A stretch of DNA of 64,000 nucleotides, taken from NCBI GenBank assembly GCA_039960995.1, contig JBDVKF010000005.1, positions 1-64,000 on the forward strand. The letters are read 5' to 3'. Position 1 is the stretch's first letter. Every line of letters begins with the position of its first letter. Positions 16,619 through 25,700 of this stretch are shown here, piece after piece. Made by a program: the position numbers and the translations under genes. This stretch comes from JABSSA01 sp039960995 (lineage in GTDB: Bacteria; Pseudomonadota; Alphaproteobacteria; Rhodobacterales; Rhodobacteraceae). The notes beneath the pieces are model-generated. The model had not been told where the DNA came from, ran no database searches, and saw only the letters and a program-made list of their open reading frames with translations.

Positions 16619-17710
16619 ATGCGCGTCTTTTTATCACTTTTGTGTCTGTGCTTAGCTGGCACATCCGCTGCAGCATTAGAAGTCAGCCAAGGTTCGGTTA
16701 ACGTCACGCCCGTCGTCACTGGGCTTGAGCAACCATGGGCTGTCGCGCCTTTGCCAAACGGTGCGGCATTGGTCACGGAACGCCACGGGCATCTGTTGTA
16801 TGTGCAAGGTGGTCAAACCAAGCGCGTTGGCGGTGTCCCGGCTGTGGTCGCAGAAGGACAGGGTGGTTTGTTGGATGTCACTCTGGCCAGAGATTTCCAA
16901 AGCAGTCGCACCGTCTTTTTGACCTTCGCCAAAAAACAGCCAAACGGGTCTGGAACCGCAATAGCGTCGGCCCAATTAAGCAATAACGGATCGCGATTGA
17001 ATAATGTGAAGATTCTGTTTGAGGCGGCACCCGTCGGCAGAACAGGCCGGCATTACGGATCACGCGTGGTCGAAGCGAAGGATGGGACTTTGTTTGTCAC
17101 GATTGGTGATCGTGGAGATCGCCCGTCGGCGCAAGACCGCAGCAATCACAACGGATCGATCATACGCATCAATCGCGATGGGACAGTACCACGCGATAAT
17201 CCTTTTGTCGGACAGTCCGACATTCAACCGCATATCTGGTCTTTTGGGCATCGCAATCCGCAGGGTGCGGGAATTGATGCCAACGGAACACTTTGGACAG
17301 CTGAACACGGTGCGCGTGGCGGGGATGAAGTCAATCGCATCAAAAAGGGCGCCAATTTTGGCTGGCCAGTCATTTCGTACGGCAGACATTATTCCGGCGG
17401 CAAGATTGGCGAAGGCACATCGAAAGCCGGGATGGAACAACCAAGCCATTTTTGGGACCCTTCAATCGCACCGTCGGGATTGCTGGTCTATACTGGGAAT
17501 ATGTTTCCGGATTGGCGTGGCGATATTTTTGTTGGCAGCTTAAAATTCGATCACATCTCACGGATTGAACGAAAAGGGACGAGAGTTTCTGAAGTCGAAC
17601 AAATCAAAGGTGCGGAAACAGACCGTGTGCGTGACATTGTTCAAGCTCCGGACGGGTCGATTTGGTTTATCTCTGTTGGGAATGGCACGGTTTATCGAGT
17701 GGCCAATTAA
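16619..17710 (+). CDS. PQQ-dependent soluble aldose sugar dehydrogenase (YliI/Asd-like)
   Basis: A 363-residue periplasmic beta-propeller enzyme of the GSDH family, which oxidises aldose sugars using pyrroloquinoline quinone. ATG 16619 follows AGGAGA and begins a signal peptide (FLSLLCLCLAGTSAAA). The longer frame from 16541 adds a non-signal leader and is rejected. Recognisable blocks are GLEQPWAVAPLPNGAALVTE at the N-terminus, HYGSRVVEAKDGTLFVTIGD, the conserved IWSFGHRNPQG, TAEHGARGGDE and YGRHYSGGKIG. PQQ synthesis genes are not in the window, so the cofactor may be imported or made elsewhere. Confidence 0.92.
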   Translation: MRVFLSLLCLCLAGTSAAALEVSQGSVNVTPVVTGLEQPWAVAPLPNGAALVTERHGHLLYVQGGQTKRVGGVPAVVAEGQGGLLDVTLARDFQSSRTVFLTFAKKQPNGSGTAIASAQLSNNGSRLNNVKILFEAAPVGRTGRHYGSRVVEAKDGTLFVTIGDRGDRPSAQDRSNHNGSIIRINRDGTVPRDNPFVGQSDIQPHIWSFGHRNPQGAGIDANGTLWTAEHGARGGDEVNRIKKGANFGWPVISYGRHYSGGKIGEGTSKAGMEQPSHFWDPSIAPSGLLVYTGNMFPDWRGDIFVGSLKFDHISRIERKGTRVSEVEQIKGAETDRVRDIVQAPDGSIWFISVGNGTVYRVAN

Positions 17711-17731
17711 TTCGCCACCAATTGCCGGGGA

Positions 17732-18736
17732 TCAGATAGATAGGCGCGACCCATGAGCGCCACGCTCACGGTATGGGGTCGTGTCATAATGTGCGCGGTA
17801 GCATTTGGAAAAATGTGACGGGCTGGCAAACCCGCTAGCCAAAGCGACGTTGATCACGCTCATATCTGTTTGCATGAGCAGGTTGCGCGCCTTTTGCAAA
17901 CGCAACTCCATATAATATCGCTTTGGGCTGCGGTTCAGATACCGGCGAAACAGCCGTTCCAGCTGGCGTGTCGACATGCCTACATCTTTTGCCAAAAGCG
18001 AGGGGCTGATGGGTTCCTCGATGTTTTGCTCCATGATCTGGATCACTTTGCTTAGCTTTGGATGGCGCACACCAATGCGCGTTGGCACAGACAACCGCTG
18101 AGTGTCCTGATCGGTGCGGATCGAGGCGTAGATCATTTGATCCGCGACCGAATTTGCCAATTCCTCGCCATGCGCGTCTGCAACAAGCTTGAGCATCAGA
18201 TCTATTGATGATGTACCCCCAGCCGTTGTGACGCGGGTGCCATCGACGATAAAGACAGACTTGGTCAGATCGACTTCCGGGAATTCCTCAGAAAAGCTAT
18301 CTTGATTTTGCCAATGAAGCGTCGCCCGCTTTCCGTCAAGCAACCCTGCCTTCGCCAACGAATATGCTGCTGTGCACAATCCACCAATTATGGGGCCTTT
18401 GCGTGACTCGCGACGAAGCCAATTCAGGATACGTTTGGTCGTCGCGTCTTGAATATTGATTCCACCAACCAGAAATACCAAGTCGTCTCGGGACAGTTCT
18501 GGCAGATCGCCATCGACCTGGAATATCGTACCTGTAGACGCGGCGACCGCTTCGCCGCCTTCACTGGTGACGGTCCACCTGTATAATTCACGACCACCCA
18601 TCATGTTTGCGATCCGCAAAGAATCGAGCGCACCGGCGAAGCTAAGAAGAGAAAAATTCTCAAGTAAAACAAATACAAACCGCTGTGACTTCATGTCGTC
18701 TGAAGTTCCGTGCGCGGCGCGATTTTGTGTGCTCAT
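17732..18736 (-). CDS. GlxA-type transcriptional regulator (DJ-1/PfpI domain plus AraC HTH)
   Basis: A 334-residue regulator. Residues about 18-185 form a class I glutamine-amidotransferase-like (DJ-1/PfpI) sensor domain, with the nucleophile-elbow position in IGGLCTAAYSLAKAGLLDG. Residues about 230-325 hold two AraC-type helix-turn-helix motifs (SPSLLAKDVGMSTRQLERLF and VINVALASGFASPSHFSKCY). This architecture matches GlxA, CdhR and GbdR regulators, several of which control carnitine, betaine or arginine use, but the effector here is unknown. It converges with the sugar dehydrogenase gene and diverges from the DAHP synthase gene, so its targets may lie elsewhere. Confidence 0.92.
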   Translation of the reverse strand: MSTQNRAAHGTSDDMKSQRFVFVLLENFSLLSFAGALDSLRIANMMGGRELYRWTVTSEGGEAVAASTGTIFQVDGDLPELSRDDLVFLVGGINIQDATTKRILNWLRRESRKGPIIGGLCTAAYSLAKAGLLDGKRATLHWQNQDSFSEEFPEVDLTKSVFIVDGTRVTTAGGTSSIDLMLKLVADAHGEELANSVADQMIYASIRTDQDTQRLSVPTRIGVRHPKLSKVIQIMEQNIEEPISPSLLAKDVGMSTRQLERLFRRYLNRSPKRYYMELRLQKARNLLMQTDMSVINVALASGFASPSHFSKCYRAHYDTTPYRERGAHGSRLSI

Positions 18737-18886
18737 GGTGCGTTACCGGGCTAATAGGTATTCACGTGGTCGGACACCTTGACCACGCGCGACCTTTGGC
18801 GTCAAGAGCTTGCATTTGCTCTATGGCGTAAACGTCATTGCTTTAGTATATCCTCAAACTCGCAACACTCATAGCGGAGAGAAAAG

Positions 18887-20257
18887 ATGAGCGATTGGAT
18901 GAAATCTGACTGGCGCAACAAGCCCCGGATACAGATGCCCGATTATACCGATGCCGTGGCCCTTCAGGCGGTTGAGGCGCAGCTCTCACAGTATCCACCG
19001 CTGGTATTTGCAGGCGAGGCACGCAGGCTGAAAACACAACTGGCGGCTGCATCCCGTGGCGAAGCGTTTTTACTGCAAGGTGGCGATTGCGCCGAAGCCT
19101 TTGACCAATTCAACGCGGATATGATCCGTGACACGTTCAAAGTCATGCTGCAAATGGCGATGGTTTTGACATTTGGCGCTAAAGTTCCGGTCATTAAGGT
19201 CGGTCGCATGGCGGGCCAGTTTGCCAAGCCGCGTTCGGCGCCGACGGAAACGTTGGATGGAGTAGAACTGCCAAGCTACCGTGGCGATATAATCAACGAT
19301 TTGGCGTTCACGTCTGAATCGCGCATTCCAGATCCAAAACGTATGCTGCAGGCTTACACTCAGGCGGCTGCCACTTTGAACCTGTTGCGCGCCTTTTCGA
19401 CAGGCGGGTATGCAGACATGAAACGCGTTCACTCTTGGACGCTTGGCTTTGCGGATACGGCTGAGGCGGAAAAATACCGCGAAATTGCCAATCGTATTCA
19501 AGACACGATCGATTTCATGGCGGCGGCAGGCATTGACGCCAACACGACACATGAATTTTCGACTGTGGAATTCTACACAAGCCACGAGTCGCTTTTGCTT
19601 GAGTATGAAGAAGCCATGACACGGCTTGATTCGACATCCGGTCAGTGGCTTGCGGGGTCGGGCCACATGATCTGGATCGGCGACAGAACACGCCAGCCAG
19701 ACGGGGCGCATGTCGAATTCTGCAAAGGCGTTCAAAACCCGATTGGCCTGAAATGTGGTCCAAGCATGGAGGTCGACGACCTTAAACGCTTGATGGCAAC
19801 ATTGAACCCGGAAAACGAAGCAGGTCGTTTGACCCTGATTTCGCGTTTTGGCGCAGGTAAAGTTGGTGATCATCTACCACGTTTGATCAAAGCGGTTCAG
19901 GAAGAAGGCGCTGATGTCGTTTGGGTCTGTGATGCGATGCATGGCAACACGATCAAATCGGCAACGGGCTATAAAACACGCCCGTTCCAGCAGGTTCTGA
20001 CCGAAGTGCGCGAATTCTTTGGTGTGCATCACGCCGAAGGTACAATTCCCGGTGGTGTGCATTTCGAAATGACGGGTTCGGACGTGACTGAATGCACAGG
20101 TGGTGTTCATGCCGTCAGCGAAGAAGATCTGAAAGACCGTTACCACACAGCTTGTGATCCGCGTCTGAACGCAAGCCAGTCTTTGGAGCTTGCGTTCCTT
20201 GTGGCCGAAGAACTGTCCGTGTTACGTGGAAAGGCCCACAAAAAAGTGGCCAGCTGA
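18887..20257 (+). CDS. Class II 3-deoxy-7-phosphoheptulonate (DAHP) synthase
   Basis: A 456-residue enzyme for the first step of the shikimate pathway (phosphoenolpyruvate plus erythrose 4-phosphate). Length and sequence are of the plant/Mycobacterium-type class II: WRNKPRIQMPDY near the N-terminus, LQGGDCAEAF (metal-binding Cys), KVGRMAGQFAKPRS, the block IWIGDRTRQPDGAHVEF with GLKCGPSM, VWVCDAMHGNT, and GGVHFEMTG carrying metal ligands. ATG 18887 follows GCGGAGAG. It is monocistronic with a strong terminator. The aroQ gene for the third step lies 37 kb away at 56941. Confidence 0.95.
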   Translation: MSDWMKSDWRNKPRIQMPDYTDAVALQAVEAQLSQYPPLVFAGEARRLKTQLAAASRGEAFLLQGGDCAEAFDQFNADMIRDTFKVMLQMAMVLTFGAKVPVIKVGRMAGQFAKPRSAPTETLDGVELPSYRGDIINDLAFTSESRIPDPKRMLQAYTQAAATLNLLRAFSTGGYADMKRVHSWTLGFADTAEAEKYREIANRIQDTIDFMAAAGIDANTTHEFSTVEFYTSHESLLLEYEEAMTRLDSTSGQWLAGSGHMIWIGDRTRQPDGAHVEFCKGVQNPIGLKCGPSMEVDDLKRLMATLNPENEAGRLTLISRFGAGKVGDHLPRLIKAVQEEGADVVWVCDAMHGNTIKSATGYKTRPFQQVLTEVREFFGVHHAEGTIPGGVHFEMTGSDVTECTGGVHAVSEEDLKDRYHTACDPRLNASQSLELAFLVAEELSVLRGKAHKKVAS

Positions 20258-20265
20258 TAAAAAAA

Positions 20266-20296
20266 TGGCGCGCTTAGATTGGCGCGCCACTTTTTT
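20266..20296. terminator. Bidirectional intrinsic terminator
   Basis: TGGCGCGC (20266-20273) pairs with GCGCGCCA (20282-20289), with A-runs before and T-runs after. It separates the convergent DAHP synthase and PAS-protein genes. Confidence 0.88.
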
Positions 20297-20322
20297 AAGC
20301 AATTAATTTCGTTTGAGACTTG

Positions 20323-21060
20323 TCAGTCTTCGCTTTTTACGAGGCGCAGATACGGAATGTCCCCACCTTTGGCCGGTGGCCGTTTGGTTGGCGCTGGTTC
20401 AAACGACGGTTTGTCCTCAGAAAACCCCTTGATTTGCGAGGGAATCGCCGCCGGTTTAGGAGTGGCTTTTGGCTCTTGCGCCTCAGGTGCTGCCGCAGAT
20501 GCAGAGATCGGGCGGATTTTCACACCAACCACGTCAAAGCGCCGCGGGCTGCGTCCGATATCGCCTTGTGCCACAAAGCATCCAAGAATTCTGCTGACAT
20601 CACCCAGATCGCTTTTCAGCGGCAGCAGGATAATGCGTGCATCCATAATCGGTTTATCGCGACCTGATTCTGCGGCTAGGCGCAGTTCACACACAGCGGG
20701 GCGTTGAAAAACCTCTTCCAATGCGTCGCTTAACTGCCGGCGACCCGAAGGCGTAATGAATGACGTCATCGGCATTCCACGCACTTCCATACCCATCAAA
20801 TCACTGAGGTGACTGCCCGCAATTCGCAAGCGCGCCATGCCCGGAGCGATCCGTTCCAAGACAAAAGTATGCTCCAACGCCGTCTCAATCCCACGCGGAT
20901 CAATCTCTGATCGCTTGGGCATCAAGCGTGTGTCTCGCAAGTCTTCCCAGTAACCTTCTACTTGGGAGATTGCTGAATATCCGGTTTCAGTTCTGAACTC
21001 TGTCATTGCCACCACATTGTGGGGGTTTTCCCGATGCTTGTCCATGTCTTGCTCACTCAC
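20323..21060 (-). CDS. PAS-domain (PAS_5 type) protein
   Basis: A 245-residue cytoplasmic protein. Residues about 28-170 form a PAS_5-like fold common in Rhodobacterales (YWEDLRDTRLMPKRSEIDP, then RIAGSHLSDLMGMEVRGMP, and FVAQGDIGR). The last 60 residues are Pro/Ala/Lys-rich and probably disordered. No output domain such as a kinase, GGDEF or HTH is present, so it may act through a partner. The start is uncertain: the longest frame uses GTG at 21060, with in-frame ATGs at 21045 and 21006, and none has a strong ribosome site. It stands alone and converges on the DAHP synthase terminator. Confidence 0.82.
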   Translation of the reverse strand: MSEQDMDKHRENPHNVVAMTEFRTETGYSAISQVEGYWEDLRDTRLMPKRSEIDPRGIETALEHTFVLERIAPGMARLRIAGSHLSDLMGMEVRGMPMTSFITPSGRRQLSDALEEVFQRPAVCELRLAAESGRDKPIMDARIILLPLKSDLGDVSRILGCFVAQGDIGRSPRRFDVVGVKIRPISASAAAPEAQEPKATPKPAAIPSQIKGFSEDKPSFEPAPTKRPPAKGGDIPYLRLVKSED

Positions 21061-21237
21061 TAACAGATTGAAAGTTCAATCTTCCCTGACGATCCACCTC
21101 GTCGATTTCTTCTCAAGTTATAACTTAATTTAGTCTAACTGCGCTCCTACTTTCTAAACGTTTGGTTAATCACTATTCCTCGACCCCTGATTGAGCTGCT
21201 TCTTGCCGCGGCTTTCCAGAGCGCGTAAGCCACGTCC

Positions 21238-22155
21238 ATGACAAAAGAAAATGATCAATCCAAACTGCGGTCTATGACCGGTTTTGCAAATGCCGAAGGC
21301 AGCTTTGATGCGTGGCGTTGGAACGCAGAGTTGCGTTCTGTTAACGGGAAAGGGCTCGATCTGCGGTTGCGTTTGCCGGATTGGGTCGAAGGATTAGAAC
21401 AGAGCGCACGCGCGATTATGTCATCCCGGCTAAAGCGCGGGAACGTCAATCTGAACATTCGCGTATCAAGAGATGATGCGGCGGGCCAAACCGTTGTGAA
21501 TTCTGCCCAATTGGATTCGGTCCTTGCCGCTTTGCGCGAAATTGAAGCACGTGCTTTGTCGACAGGATTGGATCTTGCTCCGTCCAGAGCGGCGGATATT
21601 GCTGTGGTGCGCGGTGTTCTGGAACAGGAACAGGCCGAAAACACAGACACAGGTCCGTTGAAAGACGCAATTTTGAAAGATGTCCAAGCGTTGGTGGTCT
21701 CGCTGGACGACATGCGGGCCAGCGAAGGGGATGCATTGGCGGCGATTTTGCTTGGCCAACTTGACGAGGTGAAACGCCTTACCGTTGCAGCCGCTGATTT
21801 GATTGAAGCCCGCAAAGACAAGATGAGCGAACAGCTAAAGGTGAACCTTGCACGGGTACTGGATGGCGCACCGTCCGCTGATCCGGACCGTGTGGCGCAA
21901 GAATTGGCGATGATTGTTGTCAAAACGGATGTGACCGAAGAACTGGATCGCCTAAAAGCTCATATTGCGGCGGCGAAAACGTTGATCGATGATGGCGGCG
22001 GTGTTGGTCGCAAGCTTGATTTTCTGATGCAGGAATTCAATCGCGAAGCAAACACACTGTGTTCTAAGGCGCAAAACAACGACCTGACTACAATTGGTCT
22101 GGACCTCAAAGCGGTCATAGATCAAATGCGGGAACAGGTTCAGAATGTGGAGTGA
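21238..22155 (+). CDS. yicC: YicC family endoribonuclease
   Basis: A 305-residue protein of the YicC/YloC family. The N-terminal YicC-like domain starts with LRSMTGFANAEGSFDAWRWNAELRSVN, and the conserved C-terminal DUF1732 domain includes IDDGGGVGRKLDFLMQEFNREANTLCSKAQ. E. coli YicC has been reported to act as an endoribonuclease affecting small RNA turnover. It is directly followed by gmk, four bases after its stop, a pairing seen in many bacteria. It heads the run yicC-gmk-carbonic anhydrase-PLP enzyme-phoR. Confidence 0.94.
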   Translation: MTKENDQSKLRSMTGFANAEGSFDAWRWNAELRSVNGKGLDLRLRLPDWVEGLEQSARAIMSSRLKRGNVNLNIRVSRDDAAGQTVVNSAQLDSVLAALREIEARALSTGLDLAPSRAADIAVVRGVLEQEQAENTDTGPLKDAILKDVQALVVSLDDMRASEGDALAAILLGQLDEVKRLTVAAADLIEARKDKMSEQLKVNLARVLDGAPSADPDRVAQELAMIVVKTDVTEELDRLKAHIAAAKTLIDDGGGVGRKLDFLMQEFNREANTLCSKAQNNDLTTIGLDLKAVIDQMREQVQNVE

Positions 22156-22159
22156 TGGC

Positions 22160-22801
22160 ATGATCCAACGTCGCGGGCTTTTGATCATTCTTTCATCGCC
22201 ATCTGGCGCTGGTAAATCCACTTTGGCAAAACGTATGCGCAATTGGGACGCGGATATTGCTTTTTCCGTGTCGGCAACGACGCGTGCACCGCGCATTGGC
22301 GAAACAGATGGCGCTGATTACCATTTCATTCCGGAACACGAATTCAAGACGATGGTGATTGATGGTCAGATGCTGGAACATGCACATGTTTTCGGCAACT
22401 TTTACGGATCACCACGCCCGCCCGTTGAAGAGGCGATTTCGCAAGGCCGGGATGTTCTGTTCGACATTGATTGGCAGGGCGCGCAGCAAATTCGAAATTC
22501 CGAACTTGGCCAGCACACGTTGTCTATTTTCCTTTTGCCGCCCTCCATTCGGGAATTGCGCAAACGGCTTGAAGGACGTGGGCAAGACGACGAAAGCGTC
22601 ATTTCAAAGCGGATGTTGCGCAGCTGGGATGAGATCAGTCACTGGGACGGTTATGATTTCGTTCTGGTCAACGATGATCTGGACGCCACCGAAGCACGTC
22701 TGAAAACAATAATAGAAGCGACCCGCTTGCGACGTCTTCAGCAACCGGACCTGACGGCGCATGTGCGCCAGTTGCAAGCCGAATTCGAGGATATGTCATG
22801 A
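22160..22801 (+). CDS. gmk: Guanylate kinase
   Basis: A 213-residue enzyme that phosphorylates GMP to GDP. ATG 22160 is chosen because GGAG lies nine bases upstream; an in-frame ATG at 22145 inside yicC lacks this. The P-loop is SSPSGAGKST, and the GMP-binding region follows (VSATTRAPRIGETDGADYHF, then EHAHVFGNFYGSP). DIDWQGAQQIR and the lid IFLLPPSIRELRKRLEGRGQD complete the fold. It overlaps the carbonic anhydrase gene by four bases. Confidence 0.96.
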   Translation: MIQRRGLLIILSSPSGAGKSTLAKRMRNWDADIAFSVSATTRAPRIGETDGADYHFIPEHEFKTMVIDGQMLEHAHVFGNFYGSPRPPVEEAISQGRDVLFDIDWQGAQQIRNSELGQHTLSIFLLPPSIRELRKRLEGRGQDDESVISKRMLRSWDEISHWDGYDFVLVNDDLDATEARLKTIIEATRLRRLQQPDLTAHVRQLQAEFEDMS

Positions 22802-23319
22802 CCCTTTACGCCTTGGGAGACAAACAGCCGACGATCCACGACGATACGTGGGTGGCACCAGATGCCAACCTGATTGGCGATATCGTTTTGGAAGCGGCAT
22901 CTAGCGTTTGGTTCTGCGCAACATTGCGTGGCGACAACGAGACGATCACAGTCGGGGCAGGGACGAACGTTCAGGAGAACTGTGTTTTTCACACGGATCT
23001 TGGTTTTCCACTGACAATCGGGCGCAATTGTACGATCGGTCACAAAGTGATGCTGCACGGATGTTCGATTGGGGATAACTCTTTGATCGGCATGGGCGCG
23101 ACAATTCTAAACGGTGCCAAAATTGGCAAGAATTGCCTGATTGGTGCCGGGGCTTTGATCACCGAAGGCAAAGAAATCCCAGCTGGCAGCCTTGTCATGG
23201 GCACGCCGGGTAAGGTTGTGCGCAGTTTGGATGCGGCATCGATCAAAGTGCTTGAGGCGTCCGCGCTTCATTATCAAGACAATATGCGGCGCTTTCGCGC
23301 AGAATTGCGGGTGGTTTAA
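22798..23319 (+). CDS. Gamma-carbonic-anhydrase-like hexapeptide protein
   Basis: A 173-residue left-handed beta-helix protein of the gamma carbonic anhydrase/YrdA/PaaY group. Hexapeptide repeats run from about residue 20 to 140, and the metal-site His positions are visible in VFHTDLG, IGHKVMLHGC. The family includes true zinc or iron carbonic anhydrases and thioesterases (PaaY), so the exact activity is open. It overlaps gmk (ATGA) and its stop overlaps the next start by one base (TAATG), indicating an operon. Confidence 0.9.
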   Translation: MTLYALGDKQPTIHDDTWVAPDANLIGDIVLEAASSVWFCATLRGDNETITVGAGTNVQENCVFHTDLGFPLTIGRNCTIGHKVMLHGCSIGDNSLIGMGATILNGAKIGKNCLIGAGALITEGKEIPAGSLVMGTPGKVVRSLDAASIKVLEASALHYQDNMRRFRAELRVV

Positions 23320-24503
23320 TGCGCAACGACAAAGGCACGATTATCCGGCCAGACCCTTTGCCGGACAGTGCAAGCTATCCGGTGGTGACACCGTTATCGC
23401 CGTCCGTGGTCTATGGCTCGGACACGCCCGATATGCTGGATCAGCAATATGATGGCGATTTGCATGGGTATACCTATAGTCGCGAAGGCCATCCAAACGC
23501 TGACGTTGTCGCCAAACGCGTCGACCGCCTTGAAGGGGCGCCGCATCTGGGTGTTGTGACCGGGTCGGGTATGGCGGCTGTGTCTGCGGTTCTATTGGGA
23601 CTGACGCAACCGGGCGATCATATCATCGGGAGCAATCAGCTTTATGGTCGAACCATGCGCCTGATGAACGAGGATTTGCCTCGGTTGGGTATGCAAACCA
23701 GTCTGGTGGATGTGGGCAATGTTAACGCGGTGCGCGATGCCCTGCGTCCAGAGACAAAGATGATCATCGTCGAAGTTGTGTCAAATCCGACTTTACGTGT
23801 TGCGGATATGGACGGGCTTGCCCAGCTTGCGCGCGAGAGCAACCTGACGCTGGTTGTCGATAACACGTTTACAACGCCGCGCAGTTACCAACCATTTGCG
23901 CATGGTGCCGACATCGTCATCCATTCTTTGACAAAACTGCTGTCCGGGCATTCCGACGCCATGCTTGGTTATGTCGCTGCACGTGACGCCGAGGTGTTGG
24001 ACCGATTGCGCATTTTCTCTGTGACCACGGGCCTAACACCAAGCCCGTTTGATTGCTGGATGACGGAACGCGGTATGCTGAGCTTTGATTTGCGGTTTGA
24101 TCGCGCCCAGAGCAGTGCAAAAGTGCTGGCGGATTTCCTGGCGGGACAAAGCGGTGTTAAGCGCGTCATTTATCCCGGACGCGAAGATCACCCGGATCAC
24201 GAACGTGCCAAGGCTTTGTTGGGTGATCAGTTTTGCAACATGGTCAGTTTCGAAATTGAAGGTGGCCGGGCCGCCGCAAATGCCTTTTCGCGGGGGGCAA
24301 ACGGATTGGCCTTTGCGCCGACATTGGGGGATGTGGGGACAACTGTGTCGCATCCCGCGTCCTCGTCACACAGAGCATTGACAGAAGACCAGCGTGCAGC
24401 ATTGGGAATAAGTGAAGGGTTCTTTCGGATTTCCGTCGGATTGGAAAACCCGGATGATTTATGCGGCGCGTTTGTCCGAGGTCTGGACGCGTTGAAGGGC
24501 TGA
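23319..24503 (+). CDS. Cys/Met metabolism PLP-dependent enzyme (cystathionine gamma-synthase/beta-lyase type)
   Basis: A 394-residue fold-type I PLP enzyme. The Schiff-base Lys is in HSLTKLLSGHSDAMLGYV. Other family features are YTYSREGHPNADVVAKRVD (phosphate-contacting YxYxR-like segment), GSGMAAVSAVLLG, DNTFTTPRSYQP and the C-terminal SHPASSSHRALT. Members catalyse gamma-synthase, beta-lyase, gamma-lyase or O-acylhomoserine sulfhydrylase reactions and are hard to separate by eye, so I leave the substrate open. It is translationally close to the carbonic anhydrase gene and eight bases ahead of phoR. Confidence 0.9.
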   Translation: MRNDKGTIIRPDPLPDSASYPVVTPLSPSVVYGSDTPDMLDQQYDGDLHGYTYSREGHPNADVVAKRVDRLEGAPHLGVVTGSGMAAVSAVLLGLTQPGDHIIGSNQLYGRTMRLMNEDLPRLGMQTSLVDVGNVNAVRDALRPETKMIIVEVVSNPTLRVADMDGLAQLARESNLTLVVDNTFTTPRSYQPFAHGADIVIHSLTKLLSGHSDAMLGYVAARDAEVLDRLRIFSVTTGLTPSPFDCWMTERGMLSFDLRFDRAQSSAKVLADFLAGQSGVKRVIYPGREDHPDHERAKALLGDQFCNMVSFEIEGGRAAANAFSRGANGLAFAPTLGDVGTTVSHPASSSHRALTEDQRAALGISEGFFRISVGLENPDDLCGAFVRGLDALKG

Positions 24504-24511
24504 CAAAGTTG

Positions 24512-25570
24512 ATGAGCGACACGGATCTGGCAAATTTGTTGGCGGCTGTTCCTTTGCCTGCCATCGCGATCAATCAGCAGGACGTGATCATTGGGGCAAA
24601 CACGGAAGCCGCCGCATTGATAAATCAGAATTTGGTGGGCCGAAACTACATCACCATGTTGCGTCAACCGGCATTGCTGGATGCGATTGAAGCAACCTTG
24701 CAAGACGGTACACCGCGCCGCTCGCGTTATTTTCTAAGCGATGGGGCGCAAGATACGACGTTTGATGTCAGCTGTAGGGCCATTGCCAGTGCGCTTGGTC
24801 ATGACAGTGTGCTTCTGTGTTTTTCCGACATTTCCCAGTTGCAACAGGCTGGGCAAATGCGCCGCGATTTTGTTGCAAATGTTAGTCACGAGTTGCGCAC
24901 GCCTCTGACCGCTTTGATTGGGTTTATTGAAACGCTGCGTGGGCCTGCGCGCGACGACCCTGCCGCAACCGACAGATTTCTGGGAATCATGCAGGGCGAG
25001 GGTGAACGCATGAACCGCCTTGTGGGTGATTTGCTGTCGCTTAGCCGGGTGGAAGGGGATGAGCGTGTCCGTCCAACAACTCAGATCGAGTTGATCGAAC
25101 ATTTGGAATCTATCAAGCGTACGATGGCACCATTGGCGCAGGACGCGCAGGTCGCATTGGAACTGGACTGTGACGTTGCCAAAATCGGAATGACGGCTGA
25201 TGCGGATCAGTTGACACAAGTGTTCACCAATCTGATTGAAAACGCGATCAAATACGGGGGCTCTGGCGGACGGGTCGTTTTGCGTGTTCGTGCATCAGAA
25301 CGCGAAGCGGTTTTGCGCGCAATGGGAGTTTGCGTTCAGGTGATCGATCATGGCCCCGGGATCGATCCGGTTCATCTGCCGCGATTGACGGAACGCTTTT
25401 ACCGGGCGGATGATCACCGCAGTCGTGCGCTTGGCGGTACAGGTCTGGGGCTGGCTATTGTCAAACACATCATCAATCGTCACCGGGGACGATTGCGGGT
25501 TGAAAGCGAATTGGGGCAGGGGGCCACGTTCACTGTTTTGATACCGATCGACAGTTTTTTGGCCGTTTGA
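24512..25570 (+). CDS. phoR: Phosphate regulon sensor histidine kinase PhoR (soluble form)
   Basis: A 352-residue histidine kinase. I take ATG 24512, nine bases after the previous stop. Domains: PAS (about 8-105), HisKA with phospho-acceptor His126 in NVSHELRTP, and HATPase with N-box LIENAIKYGG, DHGPGID (G1) and GGTGLGLAIVKHI (G2). The usual N-terminal membrane helices of PhoR are absent, so this version is cytoplasmic and must meet the Pst/PhoU complex without its own anchor. Its position before pstSCAB-phoU-phoB fixes the identity. Confidence 0.93.
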   Translation: MSDTDLANLLAAVPLPAIAINQQDVIIGANTEAAALINQNLVGRNYITMLRQPALLDAIEATLQDGTPRRSRYFLSDGAQDTTFDVSCRAIASALGHDSVLLCFSDISQLQQAGQMRRDFVANVSHELRTPLTALIGFIETLRGPARDDPAATDRFLGIMQGEGERMNRLVGDLLSLSRVEGDERVRPTTQIELIEHLESIKRTMAPLAQDAQVALELDCDVAKIGMTADADQLTQVFTNLIENAIKYGGSGGRVVLRVRASEREAVLRAMGVCVQVIDHGPGIDPVHLPRLTERFYRADDHRSRALGGTGLGLAIVKHIINRHRGRLRVESELGQGATFTVLIPIDSFLAV

Positions 25571-25588
25571 CCCCAAGTAAAACTGCAG

Positions 25589-25617
25589 CTGTCATAAAAC
25601 TGTTACGTGAGTGTCAC
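25589..25617 (+). promoter_or_regulatory. Pho box with three half-sites upstream of pstS
   Basis: CTGTCAT (25589-25595), AAAA, CTGTTAC (25600-25606), GTGA, GTGTCAC (25611-25617): three 7-bp direct repeats spaced 11 bp apart, the classic PhoB operator layout. It lies in the phoR-pstS gap, about 84 bases before the pstS start, so PhoB should activate pstSCAB-phoU-phoB from here during phosphate limitation. Confidence 0.92.
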
Positions 25618-25700
25618 AAAAGAATAGCACAGCGACCATAGATGGTTGTTCAAGGGCCCCGATCGGGGATCCGCTTTGGGATGACATACAGGAGTTACTC

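Noticed and set aside
19070..19873. Open frame of 267 codons on the minus strand
   Set aside because: Antisense to the DAHP synthase gene, whose motifs are complete.
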